Assembly (NCBI GenBank): GCA_026707545.1
Contig: JAPOWR010000001.1
Coordinates: forward strand, 2,633,778 to 2,697,777
Length of the DNA stretch: 64,000 nt
From: Acidobacteriota bacterium
GTDB lineage: Bacteria > Acidobacteriota > Thermoanaerobaculia > Multivoradales > Multivoraceae
Direction of reading: 5' to 3'
Each line of letters starts with the position of its first letter. Positions within the stretch are counted from its first letter, which is position 1. A program made the position numbers and the translations under genes. Positions 55,857-64,000 of this stretch are shown here, in pieces. The notes below the pieces were generated by a model. It was not told the origin of the DNA and made no database searches. It saw only the letters and a program-made list of their open reading frames with translations.

Positions 55857-55893
55857 ACCACTGGTTGCCGGCCCACCCAGTGTGGAGCCTCGT

Positions 55894-56430
55894 CTAGCGC
55901 GTGTCCGGCCGGTCGTCCGGGACGAAGCCGCCCCGGTTCGGCATCTCGACCTTGGGCAGGCTTTCCCGGTCGAGCACCGCGTCCTCAGTGACGAGTCCCA
56001 TCAGGTTCAGCAGATGGGCGACGACAGCGTAGATCTCGTCGTTGGTGAGTGAACCCGGCGCCTCGTATGGCATGGAGCGCCGGACATAGTCCCAGAGCGT
56101 GGTCGCATAGGGCCAGTAGCTCTCGACCGTCTTCCGCGGACGCTCCGAAGTCAGGCTGTCGCGCCCACCGACAAGCGCCGCGGCGTCCTCTCCCTGGGCG
56201 TTTCGACCGTGGCAGGCGGCACAGAACTGCTGGTAAACGGCCCTGCCTTCCCCGGCGGTTCCGCGGCCTCCGGGCAGGCCCTTGCCGTCGGGGAACACGG
56301 TGTAGCCGGCGGCGCTCAGTTCCTCGGCGGTGACTTCGTGGCCGAGGCCGGTGCGCTCCGACTCGGCAGCGAGCGCAGCGCCCGCGACGACGCTGAGGGC
56401 GGCAGCCAGCAAGCCGCTACGCCTCGACAT
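55894..56430 (-). CDS. Mono-heme cytochrome c, partner of sulfite dehydrogenase
   Basis: 178 residues. Signal peptide (MSRRSGLLAAALSVVAGAALA), then one c-type heme motif CAACH near residue 87 and probable axial Met in RRSMPYEAPGSL. Periplasmic. It follows the molybdenum enzyme with a 14-base overlap, as SorB or SoxD follow SorA/SoxC; having one heme and 178 residues it is closer to the SoxD N-terminal half or to SorB-like cytochromes. It would take electrons from sulfite oxidation. Confidence 0.92.
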   Translation of the reverse strand: MSRRSGLLAAALSVVAGAALAAESERTGLGHEVTAEELSAAGYTVFPDGKGLPGGRGTAGEGRAVYQQFCAACHGRNAQGEDAAALVGGRDSLTSERPRKTVESYWPYATTLWDYVRRSMPYEAPGSLTNDEIYAVVAHLLNLMGLVTEDAVLDRESLPKVEMPNRGGFVPDDRPDTR

Positions 56431-57625
56431 TCGTGACCTCCCCCGACTCATGGACTTCCCACGCCTTGATCCGGTTGTTGTGGTAGATCGTCGACCGCCC
56501 CCGCGCCTCGAGAAGGGCCGCCAGGGTCGGCTGAACGTATCCCGTGTCATCGGTCGCCCGCGACATCAGGACGTGGCGGCCGCCGTCCCATCGCCACGGA
56601 GACCGGAACCGCGTGAAGGACTTCGTGTAGCTGGGTCCCTCGATCTCGGCGTTGGCCCACGAAGCACCCGCGTCCGTGGAGACCTCGACGCGGCGAATCG
56701 CGCCCCGCCCCGACCAGGCCAGACCACGGATCTCGCAGAAGCCGGGCCGATCCAGCTTCTGCTCGCCCGAGGGCCGGGTGATCACCGACTTCGCGTCCAT
56801 GACCAGCGTGAACTGGCGCGCCTTGCCGTCCGGCAGCAGATCCGTGTACTTCGAGGTTTCGTCCCGGGCCATCGACGGCATGTGCGCGACTTCCAGCCGG
56901 CGCAACCACTTGACGCTGATGCTCCCCTCGCAACCGGGTACCAGCAGCCGCAGCGGATAGCCCTGCTCGGGCCGGACGGCCTCGCCGTTCTGGCCGTAGG
57001 CGATCATCACGTCGTCGAGCGCCCGTTCGAGCGGCACGCTGCGGCTCATCAGCCCGGCGTCGGCGCCTTCCGCGACGACCCAGCTCGCCTCCAGCTTCAC
57101 GCCGACTTCGTCCAGCAGGTCGGCGAGGAGCACTCCCGTCCACTCGCTGCAGCTTGCGAGCCCGTGGCTGAGCTGCACGTTCGCCGCACCGGCTGGCGAC
57201 CACTCCCGGGCGCTGTTGCCCGAGCACTCGATGAAGTGGAATCGGGAGACGGACGGCATACGGACCAGGTCGTCCATCGAGAAAACGAGCGGTCTGTCGA
57301 CCATCCCGTGGATCGTCAGCCGGTGGGTCTCCGGGTCGATGGCCGGCACGCCCGTGTGATGGCGCTCGAAGTGGAGCCCGGACGGGGTGACAATGCCCTC
57401 CAGATCCGCGAGCGGCGTGTTCGAGGACGACGCCGTCGCGTCGGGAGCGCGGCTCCATCGCCTGGAGTTCTCGAACGACGACGGCCGCCCGTACTCGCTC
57501 GGGGTCTCGCCGAGATCCCGGATAGGGCCGGTCGTTTGCGCCCCGGCTGCGGGATGGAGCGAGCTCGCGGCGGCGGCGCCGGCGAGTCCGAGGAAGGCGC
57601 GGCGGCTTGGTCTTCGCTTGCTCAT
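56417..57625 (-). CDS. SoxC/SorA-like molybdenum sulfite dehydrogenase
   Basis: 402 residues. Twin-arginine signal (SRRAFLGLAG), so exported folded. Sulfite-oxidase-fold molybdopterin domain with IECSGNSAREW and the molybdenum-ligand Cys159 in LASCSEWTGV, followed by the Mo-co dimerisation domain (from about 280; RRVEVSTDAGASWANAEI). Expected to oxidise sulfite or a Sox-bound sulfane in the periplasm. Strong AGGAGG 8 bases before the ATG. No soxXYZAB genes are present here, so a stand-alone sulfite dehydrogenase is more likely than a full Sox system. Confidence 0.94.
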   Translation of the reverse strand: MSKRRPSRRAFLGLAGAAAASSLHPAAGAQTTGPIRDLGETPSEYGRPSSFENSRRWSRAPDATASSSNTPLADLEGIVTPSGLHFERHHTGVPAIDPETHRLTIHGMVDRPLVFSMDDLVRMPSVSRFHFIECSGNSAREWSPAGAANVQLSHGLASCSEWTGVLLADLLDEVGVKLEASWVVAEGADAGLMSRSVPLERALDDVMIAYGQNGEAVRPEQGYPLRLLVPGCEGSISVKWLRRLEVAHMPSMARDETSKYTDLLPDGKARQFTLVMDAKSVITRPSGEQKLDRPGFCEIRGLAWSGRGAIRRVEVSTDAGASWANAEIEGPSYTKSFTRFRSPWRWDGGRHVLMSRATDDTGYVQPTLAALLEARGRSTIYHNNRIKAWEVHESGEVTNVEA

Positions 57626-57653
57626 GCCACTCTCCTCCTGAGGTTGAGTTCGG

Positions 57654-58709
57654 TCAGAGGCGGCTCACCGCCTCCTCGGCCAGATCAAGGGTCCGCACGA
57701 TGCGCTCCCGCATCTCGTCCATGTCGACGCCCTTCGTGCTCTTCTTGCCTTCCATGTAGCGGGCGTACACGCCGTGCACGATCGCCGCCGACTTCCAGCG
57801 GTTGAAACCGACGTAGTAGTCGAGATGGGACAGGTCACGGCCGGTGCGCTCCGCATAGCGTTCGAGCAACTCCTCGCGGGCCGGGAAGCCCGGCGCCGAG
57901 GTGGCACCCCCGGAGCCGGTCGGCATCGTGTCCGCCGCCGGTCGCCACTGGTTCATCGCATAGGCCAGATCGGCCAGGGGATCGCCGAGGGTCGAGATCT
58001 CCCAGTCGACCACCGCGGCGATGGTCGAGTCCCGCCCCACGAGGCAGTTGTGCAGTCCGTAGTCGCCGTGGACGACGCGCGCCGGACCCTGGTCCGGCAG
58101 GTGATCCAGGAAGTAGCGCTGCAGTTCGTGCGCCCGCGGGTCGTCGAGCTGCGCCGGTTCGACGGACGCGGTCCAGGACCGGTACCAGGTCCGGAGCTGC
58201 CGTCCGACGTAGCTGTCCCGTTTGCCGAGCGTGCCCAGCCCCACCTCGTCCGGGTCGACGGCGTGGAGGTTGGCAAGCACGTCGATGAACGAGTGAGCCA
58301 GCTTCACACGCCGGCCTTCGGGGACCCACTCCTCCGTATGGGCGGAGCTGTAGAGCGGGCGACCGTCGACCAGACCCATGACATAGAACCATGCGCCGGT
58401 GATGTCCGGGCTCTCGCAGAAAGCGATCGCCTGAGGAACCGGCACCGCCGTCGGCCCAAGCGCCGAGATCAGCGCCCACTCCCGACTCATGTCGTGGGCC
58501 TTCGGCAGCAGCTTGCCCTGGGGCGGACGCCGGATGACCGCCGTGCGGCCTTCCCTGTCGTCGAGCCGGTAGGTCAGGTTCGAGTGGCCGCCCTCGAGCC
58601 GCGTCCACGTGAGCGGTGGCGTCAGGCAATCGACGTGCTCAGCGATCCAGGCTTCTACGGCGGGCTGATCGTAGCCCTCGGGGCCCTTGCTCTCGTCGTG
58701 CGTCGACAT
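57654..58709 (-). CDS. APH-fold phosphotransferase (ACAD10/11-type)
   Basis: 351 residues. Aminoglycoside phosphotransferase/choline-kinase fold with catalytic VHGDYGLHNCLV (Asp) and metal Asp in VVDWEISTLGDPLADLAYAM; the N-lobe has LEGGHSNLTYRL. This branch is related to the kinase domain of ACAD10/11 and is often linked to 4-hydroxy-acid or fatty-acid catabolism, where it phosphorylates a hydroxyacyl substrate. No acyl-CoA dehydrogenase gene lies nearby. It precedes the sulfite dehydrogenase by 28 bases on the same strand. Confidence 0.92.
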   Translation of the reverse strand: MSTHDESKGPEGYDQPAVEAWIAEHVDCLTPPLTWTRLEGGHSNLTYRLDDREGRTAVIRRPPQGKLLPKAHDMSREWALISALGPTAVPVPQAIAFCESPDITGAWFYVMGLVDGRPLYSSAHTEEWVPEGRRVKLAHSFIDVLANLHAVDPDEVGLGTLGKRDSYVGRQLRTWYRSWTASVEPAQLDDPRAHELQRYFLDHLPDQGPARVVHGDYGLHNCLVGRDSTIAAVVDWEISTLGDPLADLAYAMNQWRPAADTMPTGSGGATSAPGFPAREELLERYAERTGRDLSHLDYYVGFNRWKSAAIVHGVYARYMEGKKSTKGVDMDEMRERIVRTLDLAEEAVSRL

Positions 58710-58765
58710 CGGTTGTCCCAGCGGTACCGGCGAACTGTAGCAATCAGCGCCGCCCGGCGTCCCGA

Positions 58766-60625
58766 CTACGGCAGGCCGAAGGCGACGACCTCCTCCGTCG
58801 CCACGATCGCCACGTACTGGCGGCCGTCAGCACCCAGGTAGGTCATCGGATTCGCGTTGCCCTGGCCCGGCAACTCGGCGGACCACAGTTCTGCGCCGGT
58901 CGCCACATCGAGCGCCCGGAAGCGGTGGTCGTCGGTGGCGGCGATGAAGGCGAGGCCGCCGGCGGTGACGATCGCCGAAGCGCGGCCCGGGCGGCCGGTC
59001 TCCTGCTTCCCGGGCGGCAGTCCCTCGGTGACGCCGACCGGCCGCTGCCACGCGATCTCGCCGGTGTCCGCATCCACCGCGGTCAGGCGACCCCAGGGCG
59101 GCTTCTGGCACGGCCAGGACTGCCCGTCGATGCGGACCGCGAAGGAGAACGGCCGGGCCACCCGCAGAACGTAGGTACCGGCTTCCACCTCCGGATCCTC
59201 CTCCAGCCAGCCCATCGTGCCGACATCCTGGCTGAAGGCGAGCAGTCGCCGGGTCGCCGGATCGAACGCCACACCGCCCCAGTTCGGGCCGCCGGCCAGG
59301 CCCGGAAACAGAAGGGTCGCTCCACTCTCGCCCTCGCCCCTGTGCATCCAGGGCGTGTACGGACCCTGGTTGTCAAGCGGTCCCACGCTCTCGACCAGCT
59401 CCGCGCACGCCGCCGCATGCTCCGGGGTCGTGTCCTCGGCGGTCACCAGGTCGCTTGGCTCGAAGCCGACCCGCCCCAGCGCCGGCGTCGTCGGAATCGG
59501 CTGGGTCGCATGGGTCTGCTCACCGGGCACTTCACTCGGCGGCATCGGCCGCTCCTCGACGCCGAAGACGGGTTCGCCGGTCTCCCGGTTCAGGATGAAG
59601 AGATAGCCCGACTTCGTCGTCACGGCGAGCGCGTCGATCGTCTCGCCGCCGCGTTCGACCTCGAACAGAACCGGCGGCGCCGGCGGATCGTGGTCCCAGA
59701 TGTCGTGGTGGATCGTCTGGAAGTGCCACCGGTACTCGCCCGTCCGGAGTTCGACGGCGACGACGGAGTTGGCGAAGAGGTTCGAGCCGTGCCGGTCACC
59801 GCCGTAGGCGAAGGGGATCGGCGACGCGAGCGGCAGGAAGACGAGTTCCCGTTCCTCGTCGACCGTGAAGTAGAACGGCCAGGCGTTCGCTCCCAGGCGG
59901 CCGCGCCAACTGTCGCCCGCCCAGGTGTCGTGGCCGACGTGGCCCGGCTGCGGCACCGAGCTGAACTCCCACAGCTTCTCGCCCGTGACCACGCTGAAGG
60001 CCCGAGCGTTGCCGATGCCGCCCGGCGCGCCGGGCGGCGTGTTCGCGCCGACGACGATGATGTCCTCCCAGACCAGAGGCACGGAGTTGTAGGGAACGCC
60101 GATGTCGACGATGCCGCCGTTGCCGAACTCCATGACCAGGGCGCCGGTGGCGGCGTCCAGCGCGATCAGTCGAGCGCCAGCGGTGAACAGGATGCGCGGA
60201 CTCCGACCCTCCGTGCCGCCCCCCGCCCAGTAGGCGACGCCGCGGCGCGAGGGCGGAGCCCCCGGGAGAGCAGAACTCCAGCGCGGGTTTCCGATGGCGG
60301 AATCGAGCGCCATCACCGAGTCGCCCGTGGGCAGGTACATCAAGCCGTCGACCACGATCGGCGTCGCCTGCGAACGAGCCGGCCGAGTCTCAACAGCGCC
60401 TCCGTCGACGGATCCCGTAAGCGATGCCAGCGAGTAGCTCCAGGCCGGCTCGAGGCGCCCCACGTTGGCGGTCGTGATCTCGGCCAGCGGCGAGTAGCCG
60501 GTACCGGCCGGGTCACCGCGGTACATCGGCCAGTCGCCGACTCCCGCCCCGTTCGGCGTCGCTGCGCAGGCAAGTAGAACCGCTCCGGCTACCGCCACCG
60601 TCGCGATCCCTGCCTGCTGCTTCAT
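58766..60625 (-). CDS. PQQ-dependent dehydrogenase lipoprotein
   Basis: 619-residue quinoprotein. Lipobox LLAC near residue 20, then an eight-bladed PQQ propeller (WPMYRGDPAGTGYSPL, NVGRLEPAWSY, DAATGALVMEF, VVTGEKLWEF, ELRTGEYRWHFQTIHHDIWDHD, LNRETGEPVFGVEE, DADTGEIAWQRP, DVATGAELWSAELPG). The HHDIWDHD motif is typical of glucose/quinate-type membrane quinoproteins; an insert carrying Cys pairs (AACAELVES) lies in the middle. It oxidises a sugar or polyol. Second quinoprotein in the window (compare 33400). Divergent from the cytochrome c gene at 60750. Confidence 0.93.
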   Translation of the reverse strand: MKQQAGIATVAVAGAVLLACAATPNGAGVGDWPMYRGDPAGTGYSPLAEITTANVGRLEPAWSYSLASLTGSVDGGAVETRPARSQATPIVVDGLMYLPTGDSVMALDSAIGNPRWSSALPGAPPSRRGVAYWAGGGTEGRSPRILFTAGARLIALDAATGALVMEFGNGGIVDIGVPYNSVPLVWEDIIVVGANTPPGAPGGIGNARAFSVVTGEKLWEFSSVPQPGHVGHDTWAGDSWRGRLGANAWPFYFTVDEERELVFLPLASPIPFAYGGDRHGSNLFANSVVAVELRTGEYRWHFQTIHHDIWDHDPPAPPVLFEVERGGETIDALAVTTKSGYLFILNRETGEPVFGVEERPMPPSEVPGEQTHATQPIPTTPALGRVGFEPSDLVTAEDTTPEHAAACAELVESVGPLDNQGPYTPWMHRGEGESGATLLFPGLAGGPNWGGVAFDPATRRLLAFSQDVGTMGWLEEDPEVEAGTYVLRVARPFSFAVRIDGQSWPCQKPPWGRLTAVDADTGEIAWQRPVGVTEGLPPGKQETGRPGRASAIVTAGGLAFIAATDDHRFRALDVATGAELWSAELPGQGNANPMTYLGADGRQYVAIVATEEVVAFGLP

Positions 60626-60661
60626 CGCTTCATGCTCCGCGCTGAGCCACCGCCCAGAAAA

Positions 60662-60678
60662 CGGCTACACTGTAGCCG
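60662..60678. promoter_or_regulatory. Palindrome in PQQ dehydrogenase/cytochrome divergent region
   Basis: CGGCTACA-c-TGTAGCCG, an exact 8-bp inverted repeat with one central base, sits in the 124-base divergent gap, 37 bases from the PQQ dehydrogenase start. It includes possible -10 hexamers on both strands (TACACT, TACAGT). A shared operator is plausible; a very short hairpin is also possible but the 1-nt loop argues against RNA structure. Confidence 0.4.
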
Positions 60679-60749
60679 AGACCCGCTGCGAGCAGTCGAA
60701 CCGCTGACCCGCCGCGGGTCTCATGGCTTGGAGGGGAAGAGGAAGGGGT

Positions 60750-61190
60750 ATGCAAGCGCGCCGTCCGCTCACCATTCCGTTGGCGCTGCTGGTCGTCGGC
60801 TCGATCGGAACCCCACCGGCAAACAGCCAGGACGACGACAAGGTCGACTACCTCTCCCAGGTGAAGCCGATCCTCGAGATCTTCTGCTACGAGTGCCACG
60901 GCGAGGACCGTTCGCGCCGGGAGGCCGACCTGCGGCTCGACATCAAGGAAGACGCCTTTGCCGACCTCGGCGGCTACCCCAACATCGCGCCGGGCGACCC
61001 CGACGACAGCGAGCTATACATCCGCGTCAGTTCCGAGTTCGCCGAAATGCGGATGCCGCCGTATGAGGCCGGCACGCAGTTGACCGAAGAGCAGATCGAG
61101 ACGATCCGGCTGTGGATCGAGCAGGGGGCGGAGTGGCCTGAAGACGAAGCGGAAACGGGCGGAGAACAACCAGACGGAGACTCACGATGA
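60750..61190 (+). CDS. Planctomycete-type cytochrome c
   Basis: 146 residues. Signal peptide to ANS-Q near residue 28, then a single-heme domain with CYECHG and the LWIEQGAEWP C-terminus typical of the Planctomycete cytochrome c family; the axial Met is probably in MRMPPYE. Periplasmic electron carrier. GAGGAAGGGG precedes the ATG. Coupled to the sugar dehydrogenase gene by an ATGA overlap, making it the likely electron acceptor. Confidence 0.92.
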   Translation: MQARRPLTIPLALLVVGSIGTPPANSQDDDKVDYLSQVKPILEIFCYECHGEDRSRREADLRLDIKEDAFADLGGYPNIAPGDPDDSELYIRVSSEFAEMRMPPYEAGTQLTEEQIETIRLWIEQGAEWPEDEAETGGEQPDGDSR

Positions 61191-62476
61191 AGCGAAACAC
61201 CGAAACCCGGATGACGCGGATCGCCCTGTTCCTCCTCGCCGCCTTCATCGCCGGCCAGGCCGTCGCGCAGACCGGATACGGCCGTGGCCGCAGCGGCATC
61301 CCCCGGGTCGAACTGCCGGACGAGCCGTGGATCATGAACACCCACCTGATCCCCGAGGTGAAGGTCTCCGTCGTCACCCGCGGCATCAACCGCCCGTGGT
61401 CCCTCGCCTTCCTGCCGAAGGGCGACATGCTGATCACCGAGCGCGGAGGCGCCCTGCGCCTGGTCCGCGACGGCGTGCTGGTCGACGAGCCGATCGCCGG
61501 CGTGCCCGAGGACGTGCTCGCCCGCAGCCTCGCCGGCATGATGGAGGTCGCGGTTCATCCGCACTTCGCCGAGAACGGGTACGTCTATCTCACCTACACC
61601 CGGCAGGTCTCCGGTCGCGAGGGAACCGTCGCCCTGGTTCGCGGCCGGCTCGACGGCACCTCGCTCGTCGACGTCGAGGATGTGTTCGTCGCCGAGCCCT
61701 GGGGCGGCTCGATCGCTGCCGCGCGGCTCGCCTTCGTACCCGGCGAGGACGTCATGTTCATGACGATGGGCGGGGCCTTCGGCGCCGACCTCATCGACGG
61801 CACGCAGAGCTTCTTCGGCCACGCGAAGCTGGCCCAGGACCCGAACAGCCACGCCGGCAAGACGCTGCGGCTGCGGCTCGACGGCAGCGTGCCGGACGAC
61901 AATCCCTTCGTCGGCATGGAGGGGCACAAGCCCGAGATCTACTCGATGGGCCACCGCAACCAGATGGGGCTGGCGCTCCACCCAGAGACGAACCAGCCCT
62001 GGACCACGGAGCACGCTCCGCAGGGCGGCGACGAGCTGAACGCTCTCGAAGCAGGCAAGAACTACGGCTGGCCGGTCGTCTCCTACGGCCGCCACTACAA
62101 CGGGGTCCGCATCTCCGAGCGCTTCTGGGCCGAAGGGATGGAGGAACCGGCCATCTTCTGGTTGCCGTCCATCGCCCCCTCCGGCCTCGCGTTCTACACC
62201 GGCGACGCCTTCCCCGAGTGGAAAGGCAACCTGTTCGCGGGCGCGCTGATGACCGGCCGCATGCCGAACACCGGGCACCTCGAACGGCTCATCTTCAGCC
62301 CGCAGGGCCATGAACTCGGCCGCGAGTGGCTGCTCAAGGAGATCGGAAAGCGCATCCGCGACGTCCGCCAGGGCCCCGACGACTTCATCTACGTCATCAC
62401 CGACGAAACCGACGGCGCACTGCTGAAGCTGGAGCCGGTCGAGAAGGCGGCAGAAGAAGAGACGACCGCGGGATAA
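61187..62476 (+). CDS. PQQ-dependent soluble aldose sugar dehydrogenase
   Basis: 429 residues. Signal peptide (..FIAGQAVA-Q), then the six-bladed GSDH-type propeller: INRPWSLAFLPKGDMLITERGG with the VTRG start, GMMEVAVHPHF, SHAGKTLRLRLDG, MGHRNQMGLALHP and EHAPQGGDELN..KNYGWPVVSYGRHY are diagnostic of soluble glucose/aldose dehydrogenases, including the catalytic His and Ca/PQQ-binding segments. Oxidises aldoses to lactones in the periplasm. Start overlaps the cytochrome stop (ATGA). It converges on the second DUF3604 gene, 13 bases away. Confidence 0.95.
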   Translation: MKRNTETRMTRIALFLLAAFIAGQAVAQTGYGRGRSGIPRVELPDEPWIMNTHLIPEVKVSVVTRGINRPWSLAFLPKGDMLITERGGALRLVRDGVLVDEPIAGVPEDVLARSLAGMMEVAVHPHFAENGYVYLTYTRQVSGREGTVALVRGRLDGTSLVDVEDVFVAEPWGGSIAAARLAFVPGEDVMFMTMGGAFGADLIDGTQSFFGHAKLAQDPNSHAGKTLRLRLDGSVPDDNPFVGMEGHKPEIYSMGHRNQMGLALHPETNQPWTTEHAPQGGDELNALEAGKNYGWPVVSYGRHYNGVRISERFWAEGMEEPAIFWLPSIAPSGLAFYTGDAFPEWKGNLFAGALMTGRMPNTGHLERLIFSPQGHELGREWLLKEIGKRIRDVRQGPDDFIYVITDETDGALLKLEPVEKAAEEETTAG

Positions 62477-62489
62477 GGAGCGTGGCTGG

Positions 62490-64000
62490 CTACGGCGTGT
62501 ACCAGATGGGCGAGCTCCACGCCCGTTCCTGGTGGGTCGCGTGGAGGTCGGGATTCGGCTCGATGCCGAGGCTGAGGGCGTCCCACGTCGACCAGCGGCA
62601 GGTCGGGTTCTCGAGCACGCGGACGTAGTAGAACGAACGGGCGCCCCGGTCGAAGTCGGGATCGGTCCAGGTGGTCCGGAGTTCGACGGCGCCCTTGTCC
62701 CGGCTGATCGAGCAGTCGTCCAGGTTCACCTGCGCGCCGTTGTCGGCGCAACGGTGAGTTTCAGGGTCCGGCTCCAGGCCGTCCGAGCAGACGACGTCGT
62801 AGACCTGCTCCCTCGTTTCGCCATCCTCCAGCCAGCCCTTGATGACCTGGGCCCGTTGCAGCCAGGCGTTCTCCGGGTCGCGGAGGGCCCAGACGAGGAA
62901 GCTGGGGGCACCAGCGCCGCCTTCCAGGTCTCCGCCCATCGGCACGCCGTGCTCGTACGCGGCGGCGACTGGGTTCGCGGCACCGCCGATCGCCTCATCG
63001 AGCCCGAAGCCCCCGAAGAAGCGCACGCGGATGCGGGTGCCCGACGTCGCGAACGACTCGCGACGCTTCAGCGCGTCGAAGATCGCGGCGCGGGTGTTCG
63101 ACTCCGCCCACACCCCGGCCAGGCCGCCCGTGCCGTGGGTGGCCTGGCGCGGCGTCCAGAAGTTCTCCCAGCCGCCGTCCTCCTCGCGGTAGGCGGAGCC
63201 GCGGGCCTGGGGCGTGTTCGTCCTCGACGTGAAGCGGTTGTCCTCCTCGTAGGAGCCGGCGGAGACGTGGCTGTCGCTCGAGCCGACCGCGCCGAGCGCG
63301 TAGGGGTTCACGCCCAGGCGCTCCTCCATCTGGAGCCCCGTCAGCAGCGCGTCCCGCCAGTAGCCGCCCTTGAAGACCGAGATCGGGTCCGTGTTGTTCA
63401 CCCGGTCCAGGTAGTACTGGACGATCTGGAAGTCGGCCCACTCGTCGTTCGGCGACAGTGACGGATGCACCTCCGACGTGCCCTTCTGCTGGCTGATCTC
63501 CGCCACCGGCTCATTCCGAATCCGCTTGGCCGCGAACTCCGCGTCGATCTCCGCCCCCTTCCAGGTCTCCCGGTCGGGAAAGGCCAGGCCGTCGCTCTGG
63601 TTCATGTTGTGCGGCATCGCCAGCGCCTCGATGCCCTCCTCGCGCAGGCCGTCGAGCCAGTTCCAGAGGTCCTCGGGATCGCCGTCGAGCGAACTGAAGG
63701 GCAGCTCCGGCGCCTCGCTGCCGCGGAAGATGACGTTCCGGTGCACGTGACGGCCGCCCACCCCCATCGTGTACTCGTAGCCGATCAGGGCGGTGAACCG
63801 GCCCGGATCGTTGTGCCTCTCGGCGGCCTCGATGACCCGCTGCCAGGCGCTCCCCCGCACCTCCGGGCCGTTGATCGGATCGCCGGCGCGGCCCAGTTCC
63901 CGCAACCGGCTCAGCGCTCCCAGCCGCGCCCGGGCGTCCCGGCCCTCGCCGCTGAACAGATCCTCGGTCAACGGATGCCCGTAGGTCGGGCTCGAGGGGT
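62490..64000 (-). CDS. DUF3604 protein (copy 2, 5' end beyond window)
   Basis: The frame is open to the window edge, so at least the N-terminus (signal peptide and GDLHVHT motif) is missing; about 502 codons are visible. Residues match copy 1 at 49648: ERHNDPGRFTALIGYEYT, HRNVIFRGSEAPELPFS, LAMPHNMNQSDG, TSEVHPSLSPNDEWADF, AVGSSDSHVSAGS, and the NPTCRWSTWDA..ERAWSSPIWYTP end. The TTG at 63971 is not the real start. Role unknown, probably a metal-dependent hydrolase of the cell envelope. It has its own gene environment, not followed by FG-GAP or Fe-S genes here. Confidence 0.93.
   Translation of the reverse strand, partial: PSSPTYGHPLTEDLFSGEGRDARARLGALSRLRELGRAGDPINGPEVRGSAWQRVIEAAERHNDPGRFTALIGYEYTMGVGGRHVHRNVIFRGSEAPELPFSSLDGDPEDLWNWLDGLREEGIEALAMPHNMNQSDGLAFPDRETWKGAEIDAEFAAKRIRNEPVAEISQQKGTSEVHPSLSPNDEWADFQIVQYYLDRVNNTDPISVFKGGYWRDALLTGLQMEERLGVNPYALGAVGSSDSHVSAGSYEEDNRFTSRTNTPQARGSAYREEDGGWENFWTPRQATHGTGGLAGVWAESNTRAAIFDALKRRESFATSGTRIRVRFFGGFGLDEAIGGAANPVAAAYEHGVPMGGDLEGGAGAPSFLVWALRDPENAWLQRAQVIKGWLEDGETREQVYDVVCSDGLEPDPETHRCADNGAQVNLDDCSISRDKGAVELRTTWTDPDFDRGARSFYYVRVLENPTCRWSTWDALSLGIEPNPDLHATHQERAWSSPIWYTP

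Noticed and set aside
55859..55882. Inverted repeat CACTGG/CCAGTG between convergent genes as terminator
   Set aside because: Only 6 bp, 12-nt loop and no U-tract on either strand.
56417..57625. Full Sox sulfur-oxidation cluster
   Set aside because: Only a SoxC/SorA-like gene and one mono-heme cytochrome are present; no soxXYZAB.

Overview
The window is a GC-rich bacterial chromosome segment packed with genes. Codons in real genes end almost always in G or C, non-ATG starts are common, and no gap between genes exceeds about 140 bases. The mix of genes suggests an aerobic or facultative heterotroph of the Acidobacteriota or a similar deep Gram-negative lineage. It includes Oar/SusC-like TonB receptors with an N-terminal carboxypeptidase-regulatory domain, FG-GAP lipoproteins, DUF3604 proteins, a cytochrome c/PHM-like fusion, a Planctomycete-type cytochrome c and PQQ quinoproteins. 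This is inference from gene families; no rRNA or other marker gene is present. I saw no tRNA, rRNA, CRISPR array, insertion sequence or phage gene.

Layout. 1-6390: end of an ABC exporter gene, then a TonB receptor divergent from an atypical GH32 glycosidase. 6387-15491 (minus): TonB receptor, terminator, esterase, two ABC exporter halves and a small membrane protein. 15614-19339 (plus): ADP-ribosylglycohydrolase-like protein and a cytochrome/PHM-like fusion. 20301-25009 (plus): translationally coupled dehydratase, serine hydrolase, D-aminoacylase-like lipoprotein and DinB-like protein, probably for D-amino-acid conjugates. 25016-29804 (minus): katG followed by two class III aminotransferases. 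29941-35190 (minus): PQQ dehydrogenase, glyoxalase-like protein and TonB receptor. 35296-39305: SDR, FAD hydroxylase and acyl-CoA ligase. 39373-41534: esterase and enolase-superfamily enzyme.

The most striking region is 41558-55856. From a 71-bp gap at 49577-49647, two operons diverge. The minus arm encodes a 2-hydroxyacid dehydrogenase, a four-subunit 2-oxoacid:ferredoxin oxidoreductase (KorDABC), a sulfatase, an unrecognised protein and an FG-GAP lipoprotein. The plus arm encodes a DUF3604 lipoprotein, a paralogous FG-GAP protein and three different QueG/RdhA-like double [4Fe-4S] proteins, all joined by 4-nt start/stop overlaps. A ferredoxin-reducing enzyme thus faces three low-potential Fe-S oxidoreductases, with matching FG-GAP proteins on both arms. 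This is my best candidate for an undescribed redox system.

The right end (55894-64000) holds a SoxC/SorA-like molybdenum sulfite dehydrogenase with its cytochrome, an APH-fold kinase, a second PQQ dehydrogenase divergent from a cytochrome c/soluble sugar dehydrogenase pair, and a second DUF3604 gene cut by the window edge. Several modules occur twice or more in the window (ABC exporter, FG-GAP, DUF3604, PQQ propeller, class III aminotransferase, QueG-like), pointing to much local duplication.
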